From Kitasatospora cinereorecta (GTDB taxonomy: Bacteria; Actinomycetota; Actinomycetes; Streptomycetales; Streptomycetaceae), in assembly GCF_024172095.1 (NCBI RefSeq), contig NZ_JAMZDX010000002.1, positions 930,001-994,000 of the forward strand: a DNA stretch of 64,000 nucleotides, in the 5' to 3' direction. This document shows, piece by piece, positions 16,676 to 25,284 of this stretch (position 1 is its first letter; each line of letters opens with the position of its first letter). A program made the translations under genes and the position numbers. A model generated the notes under the pieces. It was not told the DNA's origin. It searched no databases and saw only the letters and a program-made list of their open reading frames with translations.

Positions 16676-18097
16676 GTGGACAGGGCCGTGATCGAGCCGA
16701 TCGTCACCACCTCCCTGGGCGACTCCAGCTACCTGCTGGTCAGCGGTGACGAGGCGGTGATCGTGGATCCGCAGCGGGACTGCTGGGAGGTGCTGGCGGA
16801 CTGCCACCGGCGCGGCCTGCACGTGCGGTACGTGCTGGAGACGCACGTCCACAACGACTACCTGTCCGGCGCGCTCGAGGTGCGGGAGGCGACCGGCGCG
16901 ACGGTCGCCGGGCCGGCCGCCGCCGGGTACGGCTTCGCCCACCTGCCGCTGGTGGAGGACGACGAACTGGCCGTCGGCGACACGCTGATCCGGGCGCTGG
17001 CCACCCCGGGCCACACCGCCGAGCACACCGCGTACCTGGTGCTCGACCGGGAGCACCCCGAGGCGCCGCCCGGCGCGGTGTTCACCGGCGGCAGCCTGAT
17101 GGTCGGCGCCTCCGGCCGCACCGACCTGCTGGGGCCAGGGCGCACCGAGGAGCTGACCCGGGCCCAGTTCCACTCGCTGCGGCGGCTGGCCGCGCTTCCG
17201 GACGACACCCGGGTGCTGCCCACCCACGGCGCCGGCAGCTCCTGCGCCGCCGCCCCCGGCTCGGTGGAGCGGACCAGCACGGTCGGGCTGCAGCGCTTCG
17301 CCAACCCGGCGCTGACCGTCGCCGACGAGGAGGAGTTCCTGGCCCGCCGGCTGGTGGGGCTGCCGCCGGCGCCCGCGTACTACCGGCACATGGCGCCGAT
17401 CAACCGGTCCGGGCCGCAGGTGCTGGGCCACCTGCCGGTGATCGGTCCGCTCACCCCCGGGCAGGTGGAGCACCTGGCCGCCACCGGCAGCACGGTGGTC
17501 GACGCGCGGGGGCGCCGGGCGTACGCCGCCGGGCACCTGCCGGGCTCGCTCGGCATCGAGCTGGACGCGTCCTTCGCGTCGCTGGTCGGCGAGGTGGTGC
17601 CGTTCGCCACCCCGCTGGCGCTGGTGCTGCCGGAACCGGCCGCCGACGCGGCCGCCGAGGCCGTCCGCCAGCTGCTGCGGATCGGCTACCGGGCGACCGG
17701 CTGGCTGGACGGCGGCATCGAGGCGTGGACCGCCACCGGCCGCCCGACCGCCTCCTTCGCCACCGCCACCACCCTGGACCTGGCCGCCCGCGGCACCGGG
17801 ACCGTCACCCTGCTGGACGTGCGCACCCGGCCGGAGCCCGCGGTGCCCGGCGCGCACGCCGTCCCGCTCGGCGAAGTCGCCTCCCGCGCCCATGAGTTCA
17901 CCGGCGAGGTGTGGACCGTCTGCGGGCGCGGCCGGCGGGCCACCGTGGCGGCCGGCCTGCTGGACCGGGCCGGGATCCCGGTCACCGCGGTGGTCAGCGG
18001 CGGCGCGACCGACCTGATCGGCCCGGACCGGAGCCCGGGCACGACCGCCGGACCGCCGCCGGGACCGGACCACGGACGACGACCGGCCGAGGGATGA
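16676..18097 (+). CDS. Persulfide dioxygenase-rhodanese fusion (MBL-fold)
   Basis: A 473-residue protein starting at GTG 16676 behind GAGAGAGGG. The N-terminal metallo-beta-lactamase domain (1-240) has the iron-binding THVHNDY motif at residues 56-62 and TPGHTAEHTAYL; the Tyr in place of His is normal for the CstB/ETHE1 branch. Two rhodanese domains follow: the first (about 255-350) lacks a Cys at its loop, the second has the active-site-type Cys in TVCGRGRRA. Such proteins oxidise glutathione- or low-molecular-weight-thiol persulfides to sulfite and pass sulfur on. Upstream lies the sulfite oxidase, downstream a rhodanese: a sulfide detoxification set. Confidence 0.88.
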   Translation: MDRAVIEPIVTTSLGDSSYLLVSGDEAVIVDPQRDCWEVLADCHRRGLHVRYVLETHVHNDYLSGALEVREATGATVAGPAAAGYGFAHLPLVEDDELAVGDTLIRALATPGHTAEHTAYLVLDREHPEAPPGAVFTGGSLMVGASGRTDLLGPGRTEELTRAQFHSLRRLAALPDDTRVLPTHGAGSSCAAAPGSVERTSTVGLQRFANPALTVADEEEFLARRLVGLPPAPAYYRHMAPINRSGPQVLGHLPVIGPLTPGQVEHLAATGSTVVDARGRRAYAAGHLPGSLGIELDASFASLVGEVVPFATPLALVLPEPAADAAAEAVRQLLRIGYRATGWLDGGIEAWTATGRPTASFATATTLDLAARGTGTVTLLDVRTRPEPAVPGAHAVPLGEVASRAHEFTGEVWTVCGRGRRATVAAGLLDRAGIPVTAVVSGGATDLIGPDRSPGTTAGPPPGPDHGRRPAEG

Positions 18098-18189
18098 ACG
18101 GCCCGCAGATGACCGACCCACGTACCACCGACCGAGAGACGACCGACCGAGACACGACCGATCCGGGGGGAGGAAGAAGAGACGGGTGA
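18094..18189 (+). CDS. 31-codon micro-ORF bridging two sulfur genes
   Basis: The ATG at 18094 overlaps the dioxygenase stop as ATGA, and its own stop overlaps the rhodanese ATG as TGATG, so a ribosome could pass through all three. The peptide is low complexity, with repeated TDRxTTD units (MTDPRTTDRETTD and so on). The DNA is a degenerate repeat of ACCGACCGAGA. It is either a coupling device or a chance frame in a repeat; no homology is claimed. Confidence 0.3.
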   Translation: MNGPQMTDPRTTDRETTDRDTTDPGGGRRDG

Positions 18190-19049
18190 TGAGCACCGAC
18201 GGGTACGCCCACCCCGAGCGACTGGTCTCCACCGACTGGCTGGCCGCCCACCTGTCCGACGGCACCATCCGGGTCGTGGACGTGGACGAGGACACCACCG
18301 CGTACGACCAGGGACACATCCCCGGGGCGGTCGGCTGGAACTGGGCCACCGACCTGCACGCCGAGGTCGGCCGCGACTACCTCGACCGGGCCGCGCTCGG
18401 CCACCTGCTGTCCGCGGCCGGCGTGGAGGAGGACACCACGGTCGTGCTGTACGGCGGCAACGACAACTGGTTCGCGGCGTACGCGTACTGGATCCTGCGG
18501 CTGCGCGGCTTCGACCGGGTCAAACTGCTCGACGGCGGCCGCAAGAAGTGGGTGCTGGAGGACCGCGAGCTCACCGAGGAGGTGATGGACTACCAGCACA
18601 CCGGCTACACCGTCACCGGCGAGGAGCACCCGGAGATCCGCGCCCTGCGGTACGAGATGCTGGCCCGCACCGGCGGCGAGATCGGCCTGGTCGACGTCCG
18701 CTCGCCGGAGGAGTACCGGGGCGAGCGGCTGGCGCCGCCGCACCTGCCGCAGGAGCAGGCCCAGGTCCCCGGACACATCCCCGGCGCGGTGAACATCCCC
18801 TGGTCGCAGGCGGCCAACGAGGACGGCACCTTCAAGTCCGCCGCCGAGCTGCGCGCCCTCTACGCGGGGCAGGGCATCACCGGCGAGCGCGAGACGGTCG
18901 CCTACTGCCGGATCGGGGAGCGCTCCTCGCACACCTGGTTCGCGCTGACCGAGCTGCTCGGCTACCCGCAGGTCAAGAACTACGACGGCTCCTGGACCGA
19001 GTACGGGTCGCTGGTGGGCGCCCCCGTGGAGCTGGGAACCGCCTCCTGA
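18189..19049 (+). CDS. Thiosulfate sulfurtransferase (tandem rhodanese)
   Basis: A 286-residue tandem rhodanese. The ATG at 18189 is preferred over the GTG one codon earlier because GGAGGAAGAAGAG lies just upstream. The N-terminal domain (about 10-135) is inactive: its loop reads YGGNDNW with no Cys. The C-terminal domain has the active Cys in YCRIGERSSHTW, matching the CRIGERS loop of actinobacterial thiosulfate sulfurtransferases. It transfers sulfane sulfur from thiosulfate to cyanide or thiols. It closes the sulfur gene group and is followed by a perfect 13-base hairpin. Confidence 0.92.
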   Translation: MSTDGYAHPERLVSTDWLAAHLSDGTIRVVDVDEDTTAYDQGHIPGAVGWNWATDLHAEVGRDYLDRAALGHLLSAAGVEEDTTVVLYGGNDNWFAAYAYWILRLRGFDRVKLLDGGRKKWVLEDRELTEEVMDYQHTGYTVTGEEHPEIRALRYEMLARTGGEIGLVDVRSPEEYRGERLAPPHLPQEQAQVPGHIPGAVNIPWSQAANEDGTFKSAAELRALYAGQGITGERETVAYCRIGERSSHTWFALTELLGYPQVKNYDGSWTEYGSLVGAPVELGTAS

Positions 19050-19059
19050 ACCCTCCGCC

Positions 19060-19100
19060 CCGGGCCCGCGGCCGACGCGCATGCGCCGCCGCGGGCCCGG
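19060..19100. terminator. Bidirectional terminator between convergent genes
   Basis: CCGGGCCCGCGGC (19060-19072) and GCCGCGGGCCCGG (19088-19100) form a perfect 13-base-pair stem with a 15-base loop. It lies between the stops of the rhodanese gene and of the convergent binding-protein gene. Confidence 0.8.
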
Positions 19101-19106
19101 TCGCGG

Positions 19107-20015
19107 TCAGAGCCCGCCGTTGACCACGGCGCTGGTCACCGCGCCGCGCTCGATCCCCCACTTGGTGAGGATCTTGTCGTACTCGCCGTTGCGGATCAGC
19201 TGGTCCAGCGCGTGCGCCAGCACGTCCCGCAGCCCGGTGTTCTCCTTGTTCACCGTGATCCCGTACGGGCTGGACTGCACGTACGCGCCGATCATCCGGA
19301 ACCGGCCGCCGCGCTCCGGTGCCGTGTTGTACACCGCGACCGGGAAGTCGTTCAGGTCGGCGGCGGCGGTGCCCGCCAGCACCTCGGCCTGCGCGTCGGC
19401 GTCGGTGCCCAGCTCGTGGACCTGCAGCGGCTTGTTGAGCTTCTGGCAGGCGTTGATCTGCCGCTGCGCCACCTCGTCCTGGATGGTGCCGCGTTGCACG
19501 GCGACGGTGCGGCCGCACAGGCTGTCCAGCGTGCTGATGCCCAGCGGGTTGGCGCCCTTCACCAGGATCGAGGTGCCGGTCATGAAGTAGTCGATGAAGT
19601 CGACCCCGGGGTCGACCTGCTGGTTGCGGTCGTCGGTGCCCAGCTGGCGGCGCTGGGTGTCGATCACGGCAGACATCGCCAGATCGACCTTCTTCGCCTG
19701 GACGGCCGGGATCAGCTTGTCGAACGGCATGTCGACGAACTCGACCTTGAGGCCGAGGTAGCTGCCCAGCGCCGCGGCCAGGTCCGGATCGAGGCCGGAC
19801 CAGGGAGCGTCGGGGGTCTTGAAGTCGACCGGCGGGTAGTTGAGGTCGGAACCGATCTTGAGGACGCCCGCGTCGCGCACCGCCTGCGGGACCCGGGCAC
19901 GGAGGTCGGCGCTGGTGCGGTCGGCGGGGGAGGAGGGACCGCCGCAGGCGCCCAGCAGCAGGGTGCTGGTACCGGCGGCGGCCAGGGCTCGGACGGGAAT
20001 GAGGGTATGGCGCAT
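19107..20015 (-). CDS. Solute-binding lipoprotein of an amino-acid-type ABC transporter
   Basis: A 302-residue protein; the ATG at 20015 begins a lipoprotein signal ending in LLLGACGG. The mature part is a family 3 extracellular binding protein: VLKIGSDLNYPPVDFKTPD at the start, GLDPDLAAALGSYLGLKVEFVDM, a central AMSAVIDTQRR, and YGITVNKENTGLRDVLAHALDQLI near the end. Such proteins deliver polar amino acids or opines to a membrane permease. No permease or ATPase gene is adjacent, so it is an orphan or works with a distant transporter. Two Cys (in LCGRT and NACQK) might form a disulfide. Confidence 0.9.
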   Translation of the reverse strand: MRHTLIPVRALAAAGTSTLLLGACGGPSSPADRTSADLRARVPQAVRDAGVLKIGSDLNYPPVDFKTPDAPWSGLDPDLAAALGSYLGLKVEFVDMPFDKLIPAVQAKKVDLAMSAVIDTQRRQLGTDDRNQQVDPGVDFIDYFMTGTSILVKGANPLGISTLDSLCGRTVAVQRGTIQDEVAQRQINACQKLNKPLQVHELGTDADAQAEVLAGTAAADLNDFPVAVYNTAPERGGRFRMIGAYVQSSPYGITVNKENTGLRDVLAHALDQLIRNGEYDKILTKWGIERGAVTSAVVNGGL

Positions 20016-20196
20016 GGCACTCTTCTTGAGGGAGGGAGAAAGAGAGCACCGCCGGGGTCTGCCGGGGTGACGCAGTCGGACCCGCGTCGCGTGCCCTGTG
20101 GCCGCGGGGGGATGGGGGCGGCCTGTCGACGGGGGTCCGCCACCGGGGGCGGAAGAGGCCATCCTCGCACCCCGCCCGCGCCTCCCGGCCGCCGGG

Positions 20197-20235
20197 GCAG
20201 CCTTAAGGCGGGCTCAAGCCGGTCTTAAGGGCTGC
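20197..20235 (-). terminator. Terminator after the PucR-type gene
   Basis: GCAGCCTTAAG (20197-20207) pairs with CTTAAGGGCTGC (20224-20235) with one bulged base, and an inner GGC/GCC stem closes the loop. It lies just downstream of the PucR-type stop at 20256 on the minus strand. The 140 bases beyond it, up to the binding-protein start, show nothing else. Confidence 0.6.
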
Positions 20236-20255
20236 AGGTCACGGGCGTGGTCACG

Positions 20256-21419
20256 TCACGCCGGTACGGCGGCGCCGGCGCGGAGGGCGATCTCCAGCTC
20301 GAACCGGGCGTCCGGACCGGTCAGGGCCGGGCCGAAGAGCTGCTGGACGCGGTGCAGGCGCCGGCGGGCGGTCTGCGGATGGATGCCGAGGCGGGCCGCC
20401 ACCTCGGGGGCGGTGCCGCGGTCGGTCTGCAGCCAGGCCAGCAGGGTGGCCGCCGTCCGTTCGCGCTGCTTGGCGGTCAGCCCGGCGAGCGGGGCCAGCC
20501 GGCGTTCGGCGATCAGCCGGACCAGCGGCCGGTCGGCGAGCAGCAGCAGGTCGGCCAGCTTGTCCCGGCAGTCCAGCGGGGCGTCCGGCGGCTCGGCCAG
20601 CCGCGCCCGGACCAGTCGGGCCCAGCGCAGCGAGTCGGCGGCCCGGCCGACGGGCACCGCCGGACCGATCACCGCGCCGCGGCCGCGGACCGCCTGCACC
20701 ACCCGGCAGTCCCCGAGGTACAGCTCCGGTTCGGGGACCAGCAGGTGGGGTTCGGGGTGGTCCAGGTCGGCGAGCACCGGGTCGGGCAGCCGCTCGGCGC
20801 GCGGCAGGGCGGTCGGCGGGGCGTCCAGTGCCACGCACACCACCCGCTCGGGCAGGGCCCAGTCGGCGGCGTCCGCGGCTTGCCGGACCTCCTCGGCCGA
20901 CGCGCCCGCCAGCAGCAGGCCGAGCAACTGGTGGCGGGAGCGGCCGAGCACACCGGCCCGGTCGGCGCGGGCCTCCACGTACCCCTGCACGCTGGCCGCG
21001 GCGATCTCGTCGATGTGGGCGAACACCGCCTCGGCCAGGGTGACCAGCTGTTCCGGGCCGAGGCCGCCGCGCCGGGCCACCCGGGCGTAGCGGCGCCACG
21101 CGACCCGGGCACCCAGCCGGTACGCGGCCTGCAGTGCGTCCAGGCTCCGGCCCTCGGCCAGTTCGCCGCGCCCCAGCGAGCGGTAGACCCGCAGCCGGGA
21201 GGGGTCGGGCTCGGCGACCCGGGCGATCAGGTCGGTGAACTCCGCCAGGGCGGTCTCCACACCCTGTTGGATTCCCGCACCGAAATTCCCCGCGAGCGGT
21301 CGGGAGAATTCCGGAACGGCAGCTCTGATCTCCCGGATGATCTCGGCCGCGAGGGTCTTGTTCTCCGCTCTGAGTTCCGCCGAGAAATGGCGTGGAAGAG
21401 CATCCCACGGACCGGTCAA
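20256..21419 (-). CDS. PucR-type (CdaR-like) helix-turn-helix regulator
   Basis: A 387-residue regulator. The start is TTG at 21419: AAGGAG lies five bases upstream, and the only nearby in-frame alternative (GTG) is cut off by a stop. The N-terminal half is a helical sensor region of the RsbRD-like kind (SLDALQAAYRLGARVAW), and the C-terminal 60 residues are the PucR HTH: KQRERTAATLLAWLQTDRG, then the PEVAARLGIHPQTARRRLHRVQQLFG recognition segment. Such proteins activate or repress a neighbouring metabolic gene. The divergent secreted lipase is the nearest candidate target. The link is inferred from arrangement only. Confidence 0.9.
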   Translation of the reverse strand: MTGPWDALPRHFSAELRAENKTLAAEIIREIRAAVPEFSRPLAGNFGAGIQQGVETALAEFTDLIARVAEPDPSRLRVYRSLGRGELAEGRSLDALQAAYRLGARVAWRRYARVARRGGLGPEQLVTLAEAVFAHIDEIAAASVQGYVEARADRAGVLGRSRHQLLGLLLAGASAEEVRQAADAADWALPERVVCVALDAPPTALPRAERLPDPVLADLDHPEPHLLVPEPELYLGDCRVVQAVRGRGAVIGPAVPVGRAADSLRWARLVRARLAEPPDAPLDCRDKLADLLLLADRPLVRLIAERRLAPLAGLTAKQRERTAATLLAWLQTDRGTAPEVAARLGIHPQTARRRLHRVQQLFGPALTGPDARFELEIALRAGAAVPA

Positions 21420-21461
21420 TTCGACTCCTTCACGGTGCGGGCGGGTGGGGCCGCAGGGTGG

Positions 21462-21490
21462 AGTATGCGGCGATGTTACCGACCGGTCAA
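21462..21490 (-). promoter_or_regulatory. Promoter of the PucR-type gene
   Basis: On the minus strand TTGACC (21490-21485) is followed after 17 bases by CATACT (21467-21462). The predicted transcript begins near 21455, about 36 bases before the TTG start. The decamer ACCGGTCAAT, which covers the -35, also occurs at the start codon (21411-21420), a possible autoregulatory repeat. Confidence 0.6.
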
Positions 21491-21628
21491 TAGGTCTGAC
21501 GCGCTGTTGGGACGGTACGGAGGCAGTCGCCGCGGCGGAAGCGCTCGTCGGGGTGACATCTTTCGTCGGGGCCGCGGTGAATTCCTGGCACCCGTCGCCG
21601 AAGTTTCCGTGGATTGCCGCGCGGCCCG

Positions 21629-21657
21629 TTGACCCGGTTCGCGGCCGCTCCTAGCTT
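21629..21657 (+). promoter_or_regulatory. Promoter of the lipase gene
   Basis: TTGACC (21629-21634), a 17-base spacer and TAGCTT (21652-21657) form a good HrdB-type promoter. The start codon is about 46 bases after the predicted transcription start. Confidence 0.65.
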
Positions 21658-21709
21658 CATGGCCGTCCGGATGTCGAGGAATTCCGGCCGAGCCGCGGAG
21701 GTGCGGAAT

Positions 21710-22654
21710 ATGAGAACGAAGAGAGTAGGCGGGGTGGGGGTTGCGGTGCTCGCCGCGGCGGGGCTGCTGGCGGGCGGCGCCCAGCCGGCGGCGGCGGGCT
21801 CGGCCCTTCCGGTCGAGTACCACTTCTCCACCGGCTTCCTGAAGGGCTTCGCCGCGCCGGACCGCGCCCCGGACGGCGCCAACGACTGGTCCTGCCGGCC
21901 CACCGCCGAGCACCCCCGTCCGGTGGTGCTGGTGCACGGGACGCTGGAGAACATGAACGACAACTGGGGCGGCGCCGCGCCCCTGCTGGCCAATGCCGGC
22001 TACTGCGTCTACGCGTTCGACTACGGCGGGGCGTTCGCCGGCGCGCCGATCCAGGGCGCCACCGCGCTGGAGGGCGGCTCGGCCACGCTGGCCGCCTTCG
22101 TCGACCGGGTGCTCGGCGCCACCGGGGCGTCCAGGGTGGACCTGGTCGGCCACTCCCAGGGCGGCATGATGGCCCGCCACTACCTGAAGGACCGGGGCGG
22201 CGCCGGCAAGGTCGGCCGGCTGGTCGGCCTGGCCCCCAGCAACAACGGCACCACGCTGGACGGCATCACCGAGCTCGGCCGCCAACTGCACCTGCTCGCC
22301 CCGGCCAACGACTTCCTGGCCGGCCCCTGCGAGGCCTGCGTGCAGCAGGAGGTCGGCTCGGACTTCCTCACCGCGCTCAACGCCGGCGGCGAGACCGTCC
22401 CCGGCGTCGAGTACACCGTGATCGCCACCCGGTACGACGAGGTGGTCACCCCCTACACCAACGCCTTCCTGCCGGAGGGCCCCCACGTCACCAACGTCAC
22501 CGTGCAGGACCAGTGCCCGCTGGACGCGACCGACCACCTGGAGATCTCCTACGACCCGGTCGCGCTCACCGACGTGCTCAACGCACTGGACCCGGCCCAC
22601 CCCCGGCCGGTGCCCTGCCAGGTGGTGCTTCCGGTCACCGGACCGCTGCTCTGA
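21710..22654 (+). CDS. Secreted lipase (alpha/beta-hydrolase, class 2 type)
   Basis: A 314-residue secreted enzyme; the ATG at 21710 has GGAGG eight bases upstream. A Sec signal (about 1-29) ends near AQPAAAG. The mature protein has the oxyanion region [15 protein letters not shown], the nucleophile elbow [10 protein letters not shown] and the catalytic-type Asp and His near [12 protein letters not shown] and [11 protein letters not shown]. Paired Cys residues (GPCEACV, DQC, PCQ) suggest disulfides. It matches the Streptomyces extracellular lipases of the family that hydrolyses triacylglycerols. It is transcribed away from the PucR-type regulator. Confidence 0.9.
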   Translation: MRTKRVGGVGVAVLAAAGLLAGGAQPAAAGSALPVEYHFSTGFLKGFAAPDRAPDGANDWSCRPTAEHPRPVVLVHGTLENMNDNWGGAAPLLANAGYCVYAFDYGGAFAGAPIQGATALEGGSATLAAFVDRVLGATGASRVDLVGHSQGGMMARHYLKDRGGAGKVGRLVGLAPSNNGTTLDGITELGRQLHLLAPANDFLAGPCEACVQQEVGSDFLTALNAGGETVPGVEYTVIATRYDEVVTPYTNAFLPEGPHVTNVTVQDQCPLDATDHLEISYDPVALTDVLNALDPAHPRPVPCQVVLPVTGPLL

Positions 22655-22697
22655 CCGGACCATTGATTCGGCCGGACCGCTGACCCGACGAATCACC

Positions 22698-22732
22698 GCC
22701 GCCCGGTGCGCCCCCTCGCCGCACCGGGCGGC
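22698..22732 (+). terminator. Terminator of the lipase gene
   Basis: GCCGCCCGGTGCG and CGCACCGGGCGGC form a perfect 13-base-pair stem with a nine-base loop, 44 bases after the lipase stop. Confidence 0.8.
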
Positions 22733-23018
22733 TCGTCGTATGGTCCGGGCGGTGTCAACCCGTACGGCCGGAGTTCAGCCGTACGGCCGCGAAGGGCTCG
22801 GCGCGGCGACGCCGATCGCCAACCCTCCAACTGCCAAGGTTCACCTGATCGGGTGCAGGCGATGTCTCCGGACGGCTCCGGGGGTGCTGAACGATCTAGT
22901 GTTTCCGCCCGGGGCGGGATCGATTCTTCAGAGCCTGTCCGACCGTCAGTTGCCTATCGCAGCAGGTGTTCTGACATTCCGTCAGATCCACCGCCTTCAC
23001 GAAGGAGAGCCCTGCCCG
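22733..23018 (+). promoter_or_regulatory. Long leader/promoter region of the encapsulin gene
   Basis: These 286 bases carry no convincing gene. They hold two copies of CCGTACGGCCG (22760-22770 and 22779-22789), each centred on the palindrome CCGTACGG and spaced 19 bases, which looks like a regulator site. A -10-like TAGTGT occurs around 22897 without a good -35. Confidence 0.4.
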
Positions 23019-24431
23019 ATGCCCGTGGACACCAGCCCGGAGACACAGCAGGCGCAGAGCCAGCAGACCAGCCTCACCACGGCGGCTGCCCGCAACCTTG
23101 CCACCACGACCAAGTCCGCCCCCCAGATGCAGGAGATCACCTCCCGCTGGCTGCTGAGGATGCTCCCCTGGGTGCAGACCTCCGGTGGCACCTACCGGGT
23201 GAACCGCCGACTTGTGTACACGGTCGGTGACGGCCGGATCGAGTTCGTCCAGACCGGTGCCGCCGTCCGGGTGATCCCCCGGGAGCTCGGCGAGCTCGCG
23301 CTGCTGCGCGGTTTCGAGGACGTGGACGTGCTGACCGCCATCGCGGACCGCTGCATCCAGCGCGACTTCCGCGCCGGGGAGGTGCTGGTCGAGCGCGGCA
23401 ACCCGTCCGAGCAGATCCACCTGATCGCGCACGGCCGGATCAACCAGATCTCCACCGGCAAGTACGGCGACGAGACGGTGATCGGCGTCCTGGCCGACGG
23501 CGACCGCTTCGGCGAGAACGCCCTGCTGGACACCGACGCCACCTGGGACTACACCGCCACCGCCACGACCTCCGGCACCCTGCTCATCCTCTCCCGGGCC
23601 GACTTCGCCGCGGTGCTGGCCAACTCGCCCGGTCTGCAGGCCCACATCCAGGAGTTCAGCTCGCTCCCGCTGCAGCGGCAGAACGAACTCGGCGAGGCCG
23701 AGATCGCGATGTCCTCCGGCCACCACGGCGAGGTCGAGCTGCCCGGCGCCTTCGTCGACTACGAGCTGAAGCCGCGCGAGTACGAGCTCTCCATCGCACA
23801 GACCGTGCTGCGGGTGCACACCCGTGTCGCGGACCTCTACAACCAGCCGATGAACCAGATCGAGCAGCAGTTGAAGCTCACCGTGGAGGCGCTGCGCGAG
23901 CGCCAGGAGCACGAGCTGATCAACAACCGCGAGTTCGGCCTGCTCCACAACGCGGCCTTCGACCAGCGGATCCAGACCCACTCCGGTCCGCCCACCCCGG
24001 ACGACCTGGACGAGCTGCTGAGCCGCCGCCGCGACTCCGAGTTCTTCCTGGCGCACCCCAAGGCCATCGCCGCGATCGGCCGCGAGTTCAACAGCCGGGG
24101 CCTCTACCCGGACCACGTGGACGTCCAGGGCCACAAGGTGCCGGCCTGGCGCGGCGTCCCGATCCTGCCGTGCAACAAGATCCCGATCAGCAAGGAGAAC
24201 ACCAGCTCGATCCTGGTGCTCCGCACCGGCGAGGACAACCAGGGCGTCATCGGCCTGCACCAGACCGGCATCCCGGACGAGTTCCAGCCCAGCCTGTCGG
24301 TCCGCTTCATGGGTATCGACGAGAAGGCGATCATCTCGTACCTGGTGACCGCCTACTACTCCGCCGCGATCATGGTGCCGGACGCGCTCGGCGTCCTGGA
24401 GAACGTCGAAATCGCGCACGGCCGTAACTAG
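23019..24431 (+). CDS. Family 2B encapsulin shell protein with cyclic-nucleotide-binding insert
   Basis: A 470-residue protein; the ATG at 23019 follows GAAGGAG. The start (residues 35-90, [28 protein letters not shown]) and the C-terminal 250 residues ([26 protein letters not shown], the [22 protein letters not shown] region and the A-domain-like end [22 protein letters not shown]) form the HK97-type shell fold of family 2 encapsulins. Residues about 95-205 are a Crp-type cyclic-nucleotide-binding domain ([33 protein letters not shown]). That insert defines family 2B. Its usual partner in Streptomyces is a terpene cyclase such as 2-methylisoborneol synthase, but none lies here. The shell should form a protein nanocompartment in the cytoplasm. 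Confidence 0.9.
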   Translation: MPVDTSPETQQAQSQQTSLTTAAARNLATTTKSAPQMQEITSRWLLRMLPWVQTSGGTYRVNRRLVYTVGDGRIEFVQTGAAVRVIPRELGELALLRGFEDVDVLTAIADRCIQRDFRAGEVLVERGNPSEQIHLIAHGRINQISTGKYGDETVIGVLADGDRFGENALLDTDATWDYTATATTSGTLLILSRADFAAVLANSPGLQAHIQEFSSLPLQRQNELGEAEIAMSSGHHGEVELPGAFVDYELKPREYELSIAQTVLRVHTRVADLYNQPMNQIEQQLKLTVEALRERQEHELINNREFGLLHNAAFDQRIQTHSGPPTPDDLDELLSRRRDSEFFLAHPKAIAAIGREFNSRGLYPDHVDVQGHKVPAWRGVPILPCNKIPISKENTSSILVLRTGEDNQGVIGLHQTGIPDEFQPSLSVRFMGIDEKAIISYLVTAYYSAAIMVPDALGVLENVEIAHGRN

Positions 24432-24449
24432 TCGGCACGGTCGAAAGTT

Positions 24450-24506
24450 GAGGGTGCGTCAGTTGGATCAAGGTCCGGTGGGCCGCGATCCGGTTGGCGC
24501 ACCCTC
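24450..24506 (+). terminator. Inverted repeat after the encapsulin gene
   Basis: GAGGGTGCG (24450-24458) and CGCACCCTC (24498-24506) are perfect nine-base arms, with a GC-rich 39-base loop that can fold further. It lies 19 bases after the encapsulin stop and likely ends its transcript. Confidence 0.6.
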
Positions 24507-24542
24507 GTTTCGGGTCGAGACCAGGAAGGCCGTCCCACACCC

Positions 24543-25238
24543 ATGCAGCGCACACTCAGACCGTCCGCCGGACCGCCCGCCCGGATAGCCGGAGCCCTCG
24601 CGGGCGCGGCCGTGATCTGCGCGGTGCTCTCCGGCGCGGCCGGGACACCCGCGCGGGCCGGCAGCGGCATCGAGGTCTGCGTCGAGACCGGGACCGCGGT
24701 CTCGGTCGGCGGGATCTCGGTCGACCTCGGCAGCGCCGTGGACGTCCAGGTCGGCGGCGACGGGCATCCGCCGCACCCCACCCACCCCACGCATCCCAGC
24801 CACCCGCCGCACCCGAGCCATCCCCCGCACCCGCCGCACCCCTGCCCGCGGCCGCCGGAACCCAGCCCCACCCCCACCCCCCGGCCGACACCCACCCCCG
24901 TGCCGACGCCGAGCCCCACGCCCACCCCGGCACCCCCGGCCGCCCCGCGCCCGGCGCAGACCCCGCCGCCCGCCCCGCAGCCCACCCCGACCCGGCCGGC
25001 CCCCGCGCGCAGCGCCGTACCCGCGCCGCCGGCCCCGCCGCCCGGTCCGCGGCCGCCCGCCCCGAAGGCCGCGGTCGTGCACTACCCGCCGCCCCTGGCC
25101 CACGCGGACCCGCCGCGGCGCCGGTCGCTCTCACCGACCACCACCCTGATGGTCGTCACCGTGCCGGCGGTGCTCGCCGCCGCCGCGCTCCGTCCCCGCT
25201 CCCGCACCGGCGGTGCCGGCCGGAGCTCCCGGTCCTGA
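24543..25238 (+). CDS. Secreted His/Pro-rich protein with C-terminal membrane anchor
   Basis: A 231-residue protein of unknown function. A Sec signal (about 14-40) is followed by a short folded part with one Cys (IEVCVETGTAVSVGGISVDLG). Residues about 75-105 repeat HPPHP/HPTHP, with roughly a dozen His, ending in CPRP; the next 90 residues are a Pro/Thr/Ala stalk typical of wall-spanning linkers. A hydrophobic segment (TLMVVTVPAVLAAAAL) and basic tail close the protein. A metal-binding role of the His-Pro repeat is possible. It is not a plausible encapsulin cargo because it is exported. AGGAAGG lies 13 bases before the start. Confidence 0.7.
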   Translation: MQRTLRPSAGPPARIAGALAGAAVICAVLSGAAGTPARAGSGIEVCVETGTAVSVGGISVDLGSAVDVQVGGDGHPPHPTHPTHPSHPPHPSHPPHPPHPCPRPPEPSPTPTPRPTPTPVPTPSPTPTPAPPAAPRPAQTPPPAPQPTPTRPAPARSAVPAPPAPPPGPRPPAPKAAVVHYPPPLAHADPPRRRSLSPTTTLMVVTVPAVLAAAALRPRSRTGGAGRSSRS

Positions 25239-25284
25239 CCCGGCGTCGGCCGGACATCTCATCAACACGTGAACAGGAGTTGCC

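Noticed and set aside
24769..24844. CACCC-rich repeat considered as a CRISPR or minisatellite array
   Set aside because: It is in frame and encodes the HPPHP segment of a secreted protein; there are no spacers.
24543..25238. His/Pro-rich protein as encapsulin cargo
   Set aside because: It has a signal peptide and a C-terminal membrane anchor, so it would not be in the cytoplasm with the shell.
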